Shown: one piece after another, positions 27,553 through 34,665 of the stretch | How positions within the stretch are numbered: the stretch's first letter is position 1 | Layout: each line of letters opens with the position of its first letter | Assembly (NCBI GenBank): GCA_002315735.1 | Contig: DCIA01000013.1 | Coordinates: 62,001 to 126,000, forward strand | Length of the DNA stretch: 64,000 nucleotides | Origin: Clostridiales bacterium UBA1738 | GTDB taxonomy: Bacteria; Bacillota; Clostridia; UBA1381 | Direction of reading: 5' to 3' | Program-made: the position numbers and the translations under genes | Notes under the pieces: model-generated | The model's database searches: none | What the model was told of the DNA's origin: nothing | What the model saw: the letters and a program-made list of their open reading frames with translations, nothing else

Positions 27553-27794
27553 TTGTTTGTTGCCGTTTATATTTTGCAAAAGCAGAATGTTCAGGACCAC
27601 ATTTCAACGATTTTTAAGGCCAATGATTATCCGTTTTTTCATTGGTCGTTTTGTCGTACCCTTTTTCCTTAAAATGTTGGCTAATTCAGTATTTATCTAC
27701 GCAAAACATTGACTTTTTTACTCTTTCGTGCTATAATTCTATATGTACTTACAATATGGCATTTGATTTTCGCCACATAATGTTGATTATGTGG
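27522..27794. repeat. Candidate invertible promoter segment with 20-bp inverted repeats
   Basis: IR-L 27522..27541 and IR-R 27775..27794 are perfect 20-bp inverted repeats (core ACATAATCAACATTATGT) with 233 bp between them. The repeats are themselves partly palindromic. The segment encodes no gene but holds a near-consensus promoter (27709..27737). The tyrosine recombinase gene ends directly at IR-R, its stop codon at 27800..27802. This matches known phase-variation switches in which a recombinase flips a promoter. Inversion itself is inferred, not shown. Confidence 0.7.
27709..27737 (+). promoter_or_regulatory. Sigma-A promoter inside invertible segment
   Basis: TTGACT (27709..27714), 17-bp spacer, TATAAT (27732..27737). 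Transcription would begin near 27744 and run right, reaching the IR-R hairpin and T-tract after about 55 nt and then the antisense strand of the recombinase. If the segment flips, the same promoter would read the SLOG gene with a leader of about 80 nt. Confidence 0.75.
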
Positions 27795-27801
27795 TTTTTT
27801 T
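27773..27801 (+). terminator. Hairpin plus T7 formed by right inverted repeat
   Basis: CCACATAAT (27773..27781), loop GTTG, ATTATGTGG (27786..27794), then seven T (27795..27801). This is a short intrinsic terminator for the plus-strand transcript from 27709..27737. The T-tract lies outside the repeat, so only the present orientation gives this terminator to the promoter. Confidence 0.65.
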
Positions 27802-28645
27802 ATGCTCGCATATGCACCAGACCAAGCCTTTGCATTTGCCTTCTGTGGATATCACCATTTTCTATTGTATAAATCCTCGTTGTGTTGATGCTGCTGTGTC
27901 CCAGTATATCCGCAAGTCTTGCAATGTCTTTTTCAAGTGAATAATATGTTCTTGCAAACAGATGTCTGAGGTTATGTGGAAATACCTTTTCTTTATCTAC
28001 TCCGGCTGCTTCGCAGAGGGCTTTCATCGCTTTCCATATTCCGTGGCGATCAATAGGTTTTCCCTTTCTGGTAACAAATACCGCTCCCGATTTAATGCCT
28101 TGTTCCTTAATATACTTTTTAAGTATTTTGCAAATATCCGATGTTAAAAGTATAGTTCTAATTTTCCCTTTTAATCTTATGGTCGCCTGACCTTTCATAA
28201 CTGCTTCTACTGTTATGAATTTGAGTTCTGACACCCTGATACCTGTTGCACATATGGTTTGCATCACCATATATATTCTTTCATTCTTCTTGTCCTTTGC
28301 CGTTTTCAAAAGCTGTTCGTACTCATTCTTGGTCAGTTCCTTTTCGCTTTGACAGAATAATCTCTTTTGTATTTTAAGGTTCTTGATTCGCAGACTAAAC
28401 CATTCCATATAAGAGAAGAATCCGTTTAATGATGCGAGTATGGAATTTACACTTGCCGGAGCATATTCTTCCGTAATCTTTGCTTTGTATTCCATAACAT
28501 CGGTCTTTGTTATTTCTTTTCCCGACAGCCATTCCATAAATGTTTTTATATCTCTTATATACTTTTCTATCGTTGATTTGCTTTTTTCTTCACAGATTAA
28601 CTGATCCTTATAATCCTGTATTAATTTCAGTGTGATTACATTCAT
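27800..28645 (-). CDS. Tyrosine recombinase (phase-variation invertase candidate)
   Basis: 281 residues. It has an N-terminal SAM-like core-binding domain (KSTIEKYIRDIKTFMEWL) and a catalytic domain with Arg in ATGIRVSEL, Lys in RLKGKIRT, HNLRH, LGHSSINTTR and the Tyr nucleophile in RIYTIE. All catalytic positions are intact. The length and the absence of an AP2-type arm domain fit Xer-like invertases better than long phage integrases. The start is ATG 28645 with AAGGAG 9 nt upstream. The gene abuts the inverted repeat at 27775..27794, so its likely substrate is that segment. Confidence 0.9.
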   Translation of the reverse strand: MNVITLKLIQDYKDQLICEEKSKSTIEKYIRDIKTFMEWLSGKEITKTDVMEYKAKITEEYAPASVNSILASLNGFFSYMEWFSLRIKNLKIQKRLFCQSEKELTKNEYEQLLKTAKDKKNERIYMVMQTICATGIRVSELKFITVEAVMKGQATIRLKGKIRTILLTSDICKILKKYIKEQGIKSGAVFVTRKGKPIDRHGIWKAMKALCEAAGVDKEKVFPHNLRHLFARTYYSLEKDIARLADILGHSSINTTRIYTIENGDIHRRQMQRLGLVHMRA

Positions 28646-28669
28646 ATTCGACAACTCCTTTTTAACTTA

Positions 28670-28678
28670 ATTATACCA
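28670..28678 (-). promoter_or_regulatory. Extended -10 promoter of the recombinase
   Basis: On the minus strand TGGTATAAT (28678..28670) gives a TG-extended -10 without a good -35. It lies about 25 bp before the recombinase start. Further upstream, 28714..28775 shares three sequence blocks with the upstream part of the invertible promoter. Confidence 0.5.
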
Positions 28679-28985
28679 TCTGAATATAGCATAAATACAT
28701 ATTAAAATTTGTTGTCTATGTTTTGCTTTACTGAAATAGCACCTCCTTTTTCAACGACAAAATATACCACACTTTTTCTCATAAGTCTATCACAATAAGC
28801 AACAAAATTTTAATATGTTGAAATAAAAAACAAAGCAACCGCAAGAGATAAATTTATGTCTCTTGCAGTTGCTTGCATAAACTTAATATAGCTGTTTATA
28901 TATTTCTTTCATCATACCAATGTATACTGCATCGATCTAAATATAAGAGGTTATAAGTATATCACCTAATGTATGATATTTTTCT
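28679..28985. other. Intergenic region upstream of recombinase
   Basis: No gene is seen. It holds the block-repeat related to the invertible promoter (28714..28775) and, to its right, the terminator of the small gene at 28986. The rest is AT-rich without recognisable features. Confidence 0.6.
28823..28874 (-). terminator. Intrinsic terminator after the 57-residue gene
   Basis: Arms 28833..28848 and 28859..28874 form a 16-bp stem with one mismatch. On the minus strand the stem is followed by TTTGTTTTTTATTT. It ends leftward transcripts from the small gene at 28986..29159. Confidence 0.8.
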
Positions 28986-29159
28986 TTACCTATAATCCTG
29001 CATACCCATCTTCTCTGTCAAATCATTCAGGCTCTTTTCATATTGTTCTTTTGAAATTGCATTTCGCTCAAGAAAATCTCTTAACATATTCTTTTGACGA
29101 ATATATAAATCAACACGTTTTTCGTCCAATGAAAGTTTAAAATATTCTTCATCTGTCAT
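28986..29159 (-). CDS. Small conserved-looking charged protein (57 aa)
   Basis: 57 residues, helical and charged, with FLERNAISKEQYEKSLNDLT resembling SHOCT-like short C-terminal modules. ATG 29159 has CGGAGTG 6 nt upstream; an in-frame GTG lies 9 nt earlier. It directly follows the type III restriction remnant and is followed by a terminator, so it may be an accessory small gene of the former restriction locus. Function is unknown. Confidence 0.6.
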   Translation of the reverse strand: MTDEEYFKLSLDEKRVDLYIRQKNMLRDFLERNAISKEQYEKSLNDLTEKMGMQDYR

Positions 29160-29183
29160 TTCTATCACTCCGTAAAATTCATA

Positions 29184-29432
29184 TTATTCCTTCACCTTGA
29201 ACTTATCCCAATCTCTTACCGGTCCGAACATTTCTATGCCGTTTTCAAGTGCTTTGAAATGCCCTTTACCGCAATGAATTTTAAGTTGCTCCGGTGTTTT
29301 TAAGTCAAACAGACTTGTTGTGCCTTTTGTTTCAAGAATGAAGTACAGTTTTTCTTCACCGTTCTTTTCCCAAAGTACCGCCCAATCCGGGTTATATGTT
29401 CCGAATTGAACCTGTTCTGTGTGAAAAAACAT
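29184..29432 (-). pseudogene. C-terminal fragment of a type III restriction enzyme Res subunit
   Basis: Only about 80 C-terminal residues remain. They carry the PD-(D/E)xK nuclease signature NPDWAVL...FILETKG, followed by FDLKTPEQLKIHCGKGHF and GPVRDWDKF, as at the end of type III Res subunits. The helicase part and the Mod methylase are absent. The fragment is joined, out of frame, to the lipoprotein gene upstream near 29425-29432, indicating a deletion junction. It is very unlikely to be active. Confidence 0.65.
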
Positions 29433-29673
29433 TATAAATAAACTCATCTTGCTTTTTTTCATCAATATCTTTTAGTTTCACTATAACTACATTTTTTTCG
29501 GTGTCAGCTTTACTGTCTATATAATTCCCATCGTTGACGCCATCTGTGCTAAAATAGTTTGAAATTATATTTTGGACATCCTCCGCTTGAAGTACAGCGT
29601 ATTCTTCATTACCACAACCTACTAACGAGAGTACCAACACAATGCAAAGCACCATTGCTTTCATCTTCTTCAT
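29392..29673 (-). pseudogene. Small lipoprotein, C-terminally truncated at a deletion junction
   Basis: 93 codons beginning with a lipoprotein signal peptide (VLSLVGC lipobox). The mature domain has DVQNIISNYFSTDGVND and VVIVKLKDIDEKKQDEFIY. From about 29430 the DNA belongs to the Res fragment read in another frame, so the last 10-12 residues are foreign. The 5' part looks like a small extracytoplasmic lipoprotein of unknown role that has lost its own 3' end. It could still be made. Confidence 0.55.
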
Positions 29674-29701
29674 TTAACACACCTCCGCAAGTTCTGATTT
29701 A

Positions 29702-30367
29702 TTATTCAATTTCATATCCGCATTCTTTCATACATTCAATAACCTTTTCCTGTCTTTTCTTTGCAAGATCTGGGTTTGCATCAAGCGAATAAACCGATGG
29801 TGCATTCGGTATGCCGGCAAGAAGAGTACATTCATCTTCTGTCATATCAATCGGCTTTTTATTAAAATATCCTTTTGCCGCATCATAAATGCAATAATAT
29901 CCGCTTCCGTAATAAATGCCATTGACATAAAATTCGAGAATCTCTTTTTTTTCGTATTCTCGTTCAATTTTTAATGCCATAAATACTTCCGCTATTTTTC
30001 TTTGTAATGTATCATCTTTGGGAAAGTACATATTCTTAGCAAGTTGTTGTGAAATTGTACTTCCGCCCTCTAACAGTTCTTTTTCTTTTATATCTCTAAG
30101 CACTGCTCTTGTTGTTCCGATAATATCAAATCCGTTATGTTTATAAAACCGCCTGTCTTCGGTTGCAACAACTGCATTAAAATAAATAGTCGGAATATCA
30201 TCATAGACGGTATAATGTGGTTTTGACATAATCTCCTCAACAGCCACATCCAAAGATTTCACTGATAGTGCATCTGTGTATTTATCATAGCACAGCTTAA
30301 CTTCATATCCGCATATACAGACAGCAATAATGACAAGCAAAAGAACAATTCTCTTTATTGTTTTCAT
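29702..30367 (-). CDS. Monofunctional peptidoglycan glycosyltransferase (GT51)
   Basis: 221 residues. One N-terminal membrane segment (IVLLLVIIAVCICGYEV) precedes a GT51 domain with FNAVVATEDRRFYKHNGFD (catalytic Glu), LLEGGSTISQQLAKNMYF and KKEILEFYVNGIYYG. It polymerises lipid II into glycan strands at the outer membrane face. No transpeptidase domain follows, so it is the monofunctional MtgA-like type. It lies 1 nt after the stop of a small XRE regulator, with which it probably forms an operon from the promoter at 30611..30639. Confidence 0.88.
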   Translation of the reverse strand: MKTIKRIVLLLVIIAVCICGYEVKLCYDKYTDALSVKSLDVAVEEIMSKPHYTVYDDIPTIYFNAVVATEDRRFYKHNGFDIIGTTRAVLRDIKEKELLEGGSTISQQLAKNMYFPKDDTLQRKIAEVFMALKIEREYEKKEILEFYVNGIYYGSGYYCIYDAAKGYFNKKPIDMTEDECTLLAGIPNAPSVYSLDANPDLAKKRQEKVIECMKECGYEIE

Positions 30368-30368
30368 A

Positions 30369-30575
30369 CTATTCTTCCTTCACAAATTCAACAATGTCAC
30401 CTATGTTGCAATCCAATACAATGCAAATCTTACGCAGTGCCTCCATAGAAACATCTTCACTGCGGCGAAGTTTTGTCATTACTCCCGATGAAAATCCTGC
30501 CGCTTTTAATAAATCTCCTTTGCTCATTTCCTTATCAACAAGTAATTTCCACAATTTTTTATAACTCGCCTTCAT
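30369..30575 (-). CDS. Small XRE-family HTH regulator
   Basis: 68 residues forming essentially one Cro/CI helix-turn-helix domain (MSKGDLLKAAGFSSGVMTKL, VSMEALRKICIVLDCNIGDI), as in YozG-type mini-regulators. AGGATGTG precedes ATG. It is co-directional with and nearly touching the GT51 gene, so it may control it or itself. Confidence 0.88.
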   Translation of the reverse strand: MKASYKKLWKLLVDKEMSKGDLLKAAGFSSGVMTKLRRSEDVSMEALRKICIVLDCNIGDIVEFVKEE

Positions 30576-30610
30576 AGCACATCCTCCGTTTCACAATATA
30601 CCATGCTATT

Positions 30611-30639
30611 ATTTTAACATAAGTTCGTCACATTTTCAA
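30611..30639 (-). promoter_or_regulatory. Promoter for XRE-GT51 pair
   Basis: Minus-strand TTGAAA (30639..30634), 17-bp spacer, TAAAAT (30616..30611), about 35 bp before the XRE start. Confidence 0.6.
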
Positions 30640-30743
30640 GAATTTATGTCGGTTTTTGTTGATTTTTATAATCTTTTTTCACTTACTTATCTCTTTTTCA
30701 ATCAACTTTCCTGAAAATAAGCAAAAGAAAATTCCGAAAACAG

Positions 30744-30772
30744 ATGACTTTTTCCGTTTTTTATGGTACAAT
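30744..30772 (+). promoter_or_regulatory. Promoter for metallophosphoesterase gene
   Basis: ATGACT (30744..30749), 17-bp spacer ending TGG, TACAAT (30767..30772): a weak -35 with a TG-extended -10. The GGAGGTG ribosome site follows about 12 nt later. Confidence 0.6.
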
Positions 30773-30798
30773 ACAAACCGTTTGGAGGTGATTTTACC

Positions 30799-31497
30799 AT
30801 GATTTATTTAACAGGCGATATTCACGGTGATATATCAAAAATATGTCTTTTTATCGAAAAGCACAATTTATCTGCTAACGATATAATTATAATCTTAGGC
30901 GATGTCGGTCTAAACTATTACGGAAACTCTCATGGTGATGCACAAAGAAAGAAAAAGTTAAACCGTTACGGTGTCCCTATTTTCTGCATTCACGGCAATC
31001 ACGAAATAAGACCTTATACAATTGAGTCTTACTCCGTATCATCATTCCACGGTGGAGAAGTTTATGTTGAAGAAGATTATCCAAATCTCATCTTTGCAAA
31101 AGACGGTGAGGTTTATGACTTTGACGGGAAGTCTGCCATTGTACTCGGCGGAGCTTATTCTGTTGATAAATACTACAGATTTGCAAAAGGCTTACTTTGG
31201 TGTGATGATGAACAGCCGTCCGATGAAATTAAGCAATATTGTGAACGCAGTTTGTCAAAGCGTAATTGGAAAACAGATTATCTTCTCTCCCACACTTGCC
31301 CGGAAAAACATATACCTCGTGAAGCCTTTATTCCTCAGATTGGCCAAAACATGGTTGACCAAAGCACCGAGTATTGGCTTGACCGCATTGAGGACAAGCT
31401 CACTTATTTAAAATGGTATTGCGGTCATTGGCATATAGATAAATCCGTTGATAACTTACGGTTTATGATGGACGATTTCGTCTTGTTGGGCGACTGA
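30799..31497 (+). CDS. Calcineurin-like metallophosphoesterase
   Basis: 232 residues with all metal-binding motifs: YLTGDIHGD, ILGDVGLN, CIHGNHE, LLSHTCP and CGHWHID. This family hydrolyses phosphomonoesters or diesters, including nucleotides; the substrate is unknown. ATG 30799 has TTTGGAGGTGAT upstream, while an in-frame ATG at 30763 lies in the promoter. A 60-bp copy of its extreme 3' end lies at 43844..43903. It ends at a strong bidirectional terminator. Confidence 0.85.
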   Translation: MIYLTGDIHGDISKICLFIEKHNLSANDIIIILGDVGLNYYGNSHGDAQRKKKLNRYGVPIFCIHGNHEIRPYTIESYSVSSFHGGEVYVEEDYPNLIFAKDGEVYDFDGKSAIVLGGAYSVDKYYRFAKGLLWCDDEQPSDEIKQYCERSLSKRNWKTDYLLSHTCPEKHIPREAFIPQIGQNMVDQSTEYWLDRIEDKLTYLKWYCGHWHIDKSVDNLRFMMDDFVLLGD

Positions 31498-31510
31498 ATC
31501 TAATATATTT

Positions 31511-31552
31511 GCACACAAAAAAGTTGCGACTATTCGCAACTTTTTTGTGTGC
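31511..31552. terminator. Bidirectional terminator, 19-bp perfect stem
   Basis: Arms 31511..31529 and 31534..31552 are perfect complements around CTAT and include A6/T6 tracts, so it can end both the rightward phosphoesterase transcript and the leftward SLH transcript. Its GCACACAAAA/TTTTGTGTGC base resembles the leader hairpin at 43530..43577. Confidence 0.9.
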
Positions 31553-31573
31553 CGTTCAAGTAATTCCCCTTGC

Positions 31574-33013
31574 TTAGTCTCCTATTTTATAACCCTTAAA
31601 CACAATTATGGAGTGATTTCCGGATATTTTGAATTTTATAGTATTGTTTTCTTTATAAAATGAAATACTTCCCTTTACAGCATCGTGACTGCCATTTTGT
31701 TGCGTTACCCCGATTGATATATTGTATGTGCTATCAAGTTTTAAATTGTCAATAATTATTGGTTCAATAATTTCATTCTTACCATCAATCTTTTCGCTGA
31801 CAGTCTCGTTTTCAGGAGAAACAATATCATACTCAAATGCCTCTCCCTTAAACAAAACATTAGGATAGTTTATGCACATAACAATTTTTCCGGTACTGTC
31901 TACATCGGCTTTTATATCAAATGGTATATTAAAATACGAATTGCTATCAATTAAAATTTCTTTACTATTATCTTCTATAATCGGCTGATGTCTCAAATAT
32001 GTAATTCTAAAAGTTTCACCGAGCATGGCGGTTCCACCGGAAATAATTAAATCAGTATAATATGTATCAACTACATTATTGATTCGCAAGGACGATATTA
32101 TTTGATATTCACCATTATCATAAGTCGATATATTAATTTCCGAGCTTTTACTTAAATCAATTTGAACATTGTCTTTTTCACCAACTTTGCCTATGCTCAA
32201 AGTTGCACTATCAAATTTTGTATTTCCATCATACTCGACAATACCATTCATTAAGTTCACAGGTATTTTCATATTTTCCGGAACTCTTTGTTCAAAAATC
32301 TTTCTTTCATATCGTATGGTTTCCGGCGTTATTTTTTCTAAAAACTCATATGGATTTTGTATGTATTCTGTTCCGTTCTCTCCGATTGGTTTTTCTGCCT
32401 TTTCTATCTTCGTAATGGTTGTTGGGTTAATGCCTACGCTTTTAGGTTTAACTGATAACATATTATATGTAAAAACAGATACAACCCACCTCTTTGAAGC
32501 ATTGCCGTAATTAAACAACACAGAATCAGTAATACCAAAGCTTTTTGAAACTGCCATATAGCCATTTGGATATCCGCCTAATTCTTCAGCCTCATCTGTA
32601 TATCCCCATGCAGCAACAAGTATTTTAATTACTTCTTCGTTTTTTACCGGCTTTTCCGGACAGAAAAATCCGTTTCCCACACCGTTTATTGCACCTTTTT
32701 CGGTCGCTGCATTGATGTATCCGACCGCCCAATGTGTGCATGGAACATCAACATATATCGTTTTATTTTTCATTTCCTCTGATTCAGCCAAATTTTCTAT
32801 TCCAATAGCACGACAGAGTACTGTCACGAATTCTGCTCTTGTTATTTCATCTGTCTCTCTTAAATCCCCATCAGGATCACCCACAATAATGTTTTGATTG
32901 TTTAAAAATTCAATCTCTTTTGTAGGCAAAGCTGTTATGACATTAATGTCATCAGCAAATACATTTGTGCAAATTAAGAGCGTAATAAAAATAAATATTG
33001 TTAATTTTTTCAT
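31574..33013 (-). CDS. Secreted protein with N-terminal SLH domains
   Basis: 479 residues. The signal peptide is cut after LICTNVFA. SLH-like repeats span residues 30-190 (DEITRAEFVTVLCRAIG, YVDVPCTHWAVGYINAATEK, PVKNEEVIKILVAAWGY), followed by beta-rich domains to the end with no known motif. GCAGGAGGT precedes ATG 33013. It shares the SLH layout of the protein at 11706..14291. It is presumably wall-tethered; the role is unknown. It stands downstream of the RHS cluster on the same strand, and no promoter is obvious in the 33-bp gap. Confidence 0.8.
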   Translation of the reverse strand: MKKLTIFIFITLLICTNVFADDINVITALPTKEIEFLNNQNIIVGDPDGDLRETDEITRAEFVTVLCRAIGIENLAESEEMKNKTIYVDVPCTHWAVGYINAATEKGAINGVGNGFFCPEKPVKNEEVIKILVAAWGYTDEAEELGGYPNGYMAVSKSFGITDSVLFNYGNASKRWVVSVFTYNMLSVKPKSVGINPTTITKIEKAEKPIGENGTEYIQNPYEFLEKITPETIRYERKIFEQRVPENMKIPVNLMNGIVEYDGNTKFDSATLSIGKVGEKDNVQIDLSKSSEINISTYDNGEYQIISSLRINNVVDTYYTDLIISGGTAMLGETFRITYLRHQPIIEDNSKEILIDSNSYFNIPFDIKADVDSTGKIVMCINYPNVLFKGEAFEYDIVSPENETVSEKIDGKNEIIEPIIIDNLKLDSTYNISIGVTQQNGSHDAVKGSISFYKENNTIKFKISGNHSIIVFKGYKIGD

Positions 33014-33046
33014 ATGTTTACCTCCTGCTTTTTATTGTATATAATT

Positions 33047-33730
33047 TCATCTTTTAAATCCAAGATTTATCATTGTTTTTTTTTCTTTATCTAAAACATA
33101 CTTTTCAACAAAATCATATTTTTTTTGCTCGATATTTACTTTGCAAAGCATCAACTCATCAATTTTCTCAATTCTACAATTATTCTTCTTTGCATATGTC
33201 TGCAATGTGTTCAATCTAAAATTCAAAAATTTTAAAGCTTTATCATAGTTTTTCATTTGTAGCATCCATTCAAAATGTTGCTCTGATAAATCTTCATGTA
33301 ACTTTAAATACGATTTATATGCTTTTTCCAAAGAAGAACTTTCCGTAAAATAAGGCAAAATATACTCATCATAACATCGGGTTAATATTTCACTTGCCTC
33401 ATTTACATAATTATCCTCCGTCAAACAAATGTCAAATGGATTTTTAATCCACCCAACCATATCCGGTGCATATAATTCACCTACAGAAAACGGTCCGGTA
33501 ATGTTTGTCCAAAATATACTGACATCATCACCTTCAAATGATAAATCTATATCTGAACATAAGGGCAATTGAAAAAATCTAATTGAATAACTTTGATAGT
33601 TTGTATAAATTTTCATGCCTTGTACGAATCCATCTAAAAGTTTATAGTATGATTTGTTCTTTGATTTAAATCCTTTGGACAATATTTTTTTATGTAATCT
33701 ATTTTTGGTTTCTGTATATATAGGGTTCAT
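33047..33730 (-). CDS. Candidate immunity protein (DUF4304-like) for displaced toxin tip
   Basis: 227 residues with no signal peptide and no membrane span. The N-terminal KILSKGFKSKNKSYYKLLDG followed by YSIRFFQLPLC resembles DUF4304-type proteins; the C-half is helical. It starts 15 nt after the toxin-tip stop, with GAAAGG upstream. Position immediately 3' of an RHS-type toxin module is where immunity genes lie, so this role is inferred. An unrelated cytoplasmic function is possible. Confidence 0.5.
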   Translation of the reverse strand: MNPIYTETKNRLHKKILSKGFKSKNKSYYKLLDGFVQGMKIYTNYQSYSIRFFQLPLCSDIDLSFEGDDVSIFWTNITGPFSVGELYAPDMVGWIKNPFDICLTEDNYVNEASEILTRCYDEYILPYFTESSSLEKAYKSYLKLHEDLSEQHFEWMLQMKNYDKALKFLNFRLNTLQTYAKKNNCRIEKIDELMLCKVNIEQKKYDFVEKYVLDKEKKTMINLGFKR

Positions 33731-33745
33731 AATAATGCCTTTCTT

Positions 33746-34606
33746 TTAAAAACATAATAACAGCAAGCTTGTGCCTCCTGATGGAATAGATGCTGCCAAT
33801 GCAATAATTCCTTTTACAACATAATATGTTGTAACGACAACGCCTGCAGCAATCAAGCCGTTATAAACAGTTTTAGGTTCAGGCCATGTTATTCTTGCAT
33901 AATCTTCATTTGCTTTTGGCACAAGTATCGGAGAGTATGCCGGTTGCCATATTGGGTTCAATCCTTTTCGATCACTATAATACACTACACCATTGGCTGA
34001 TGAGCCATCCATACTGGTGCTTGAAACATATACTTGTTGTCCATTTGACCAATTGAATGAAAAAGAATTTATAGCAGAACCATATGTTAATGGACAATAT
34101 GCTCGATTAATATTTGCAGAACTTGTGCTTTGATTTACATATGTTGCAACTTGCTTAGCTCCTGTAGCTCTTCCGTAGGCAGAATCAGGTTTTACCTCCC
34201 AAACCATTTTCCCTAAATTGTTAACACGAATCACATCAGCTCTACCTCCATTACCTTTTAAGCCTGCATTTGCTATGTATGCCTCTCTGTATATTGTAGG
34301 TCCAAGTTTTGCGGCCAAAGCTGTGCAAACCGCATCATGTTTTAATCTGAAGACATTAATTTTGTTTAATCCCTCAAACGTAACCTGACCTTTATTATTT
34401 ATACTTCCCGCGCTAAACACAGCTTTCAAGGTATTATTCCCTGCAATTCCATCACGAGATAATCCTTTATCCTCTTGATAAGATAAAACAGCAGATTTTG
34501 TAGATGGTCCAAAATAGCCATATTCTTCAGGTGCAATGTCTGTTGACTCTAAATAACCATATGCCATAAGTGCCCTTTGTAATGCTATGATATCCGAACC
34601 ATACAT
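33746..34606 (-). CDS. Displaced RHS-type toxin tip: peptidoglycan-binding domain plus nuclease-like domain
   Basis: Residues 1-60 are a PG_binding_1 repeat (GSDIIALQRALMAYGYLES, YFGPSTKSAVLSYQ). Residues 80-200 contain GGRADVIRV...VWEVKPDS, the D...ExK pattern of restriction-endonuclease-fold toxins. The C-terminus is hydrophobic (VVVTTYYVVKGIIALAASI). There is no signal peptide and no good ribosome site. The frame stays open upstream to the transposon end at about 34666 (NNGTAFKRVLQYTSPQ precedes the Met), so this is probably the orphaned 3' end of a larger RHS gene. Confidence 0.6.
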   Translation of the reverse strand: MYGSDIIALQRALMAYGYLESTDIAPEEYGYFGPSTKSAVLSYQEDKGLSRDGIAGNNTLKAVFSAGSINNKGQVTFEGLNKINVFRLKHDAVCTALAAKLGPTIYREAYIANAGLKGNGGRADVIRVNNLGKMVWEVKPDSAYGRATGAKQVATYVNQSTSSANINRAYCPLTYGSAINSFSFNWSNGQQVYVSSTSMDGSSANGVVYYSDRKGLNPIWQPAYSPILVPKANEDYARITWPEPKTVYNGLIAAGVVVTTYYVVKGIIALAASIPSGGTSLLLLCF

Positions 34607-34665
34607 TTGTGGCGATGTATACTGTAATACTCTTTTAAATGCTGTTCCATTATTTAGCGTACCAT

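Noticed and set aside
27391..27672. A plus-strand open frame crossing the left inverted repeat
   Set aside because: It overlaps the SLOG gene in antisense, lacks a ribosome site and runs into the non-coding segment; the segment is better explained as regulatory DNA.
27744..27801. A dedicated 55-nt small RNA gene
   Set aside because: Promoter and terminator would allow one, but the inverted repeats and adjacent recombinase explain the layout better as a switch; a short OFF-state transcript may be a by-product.
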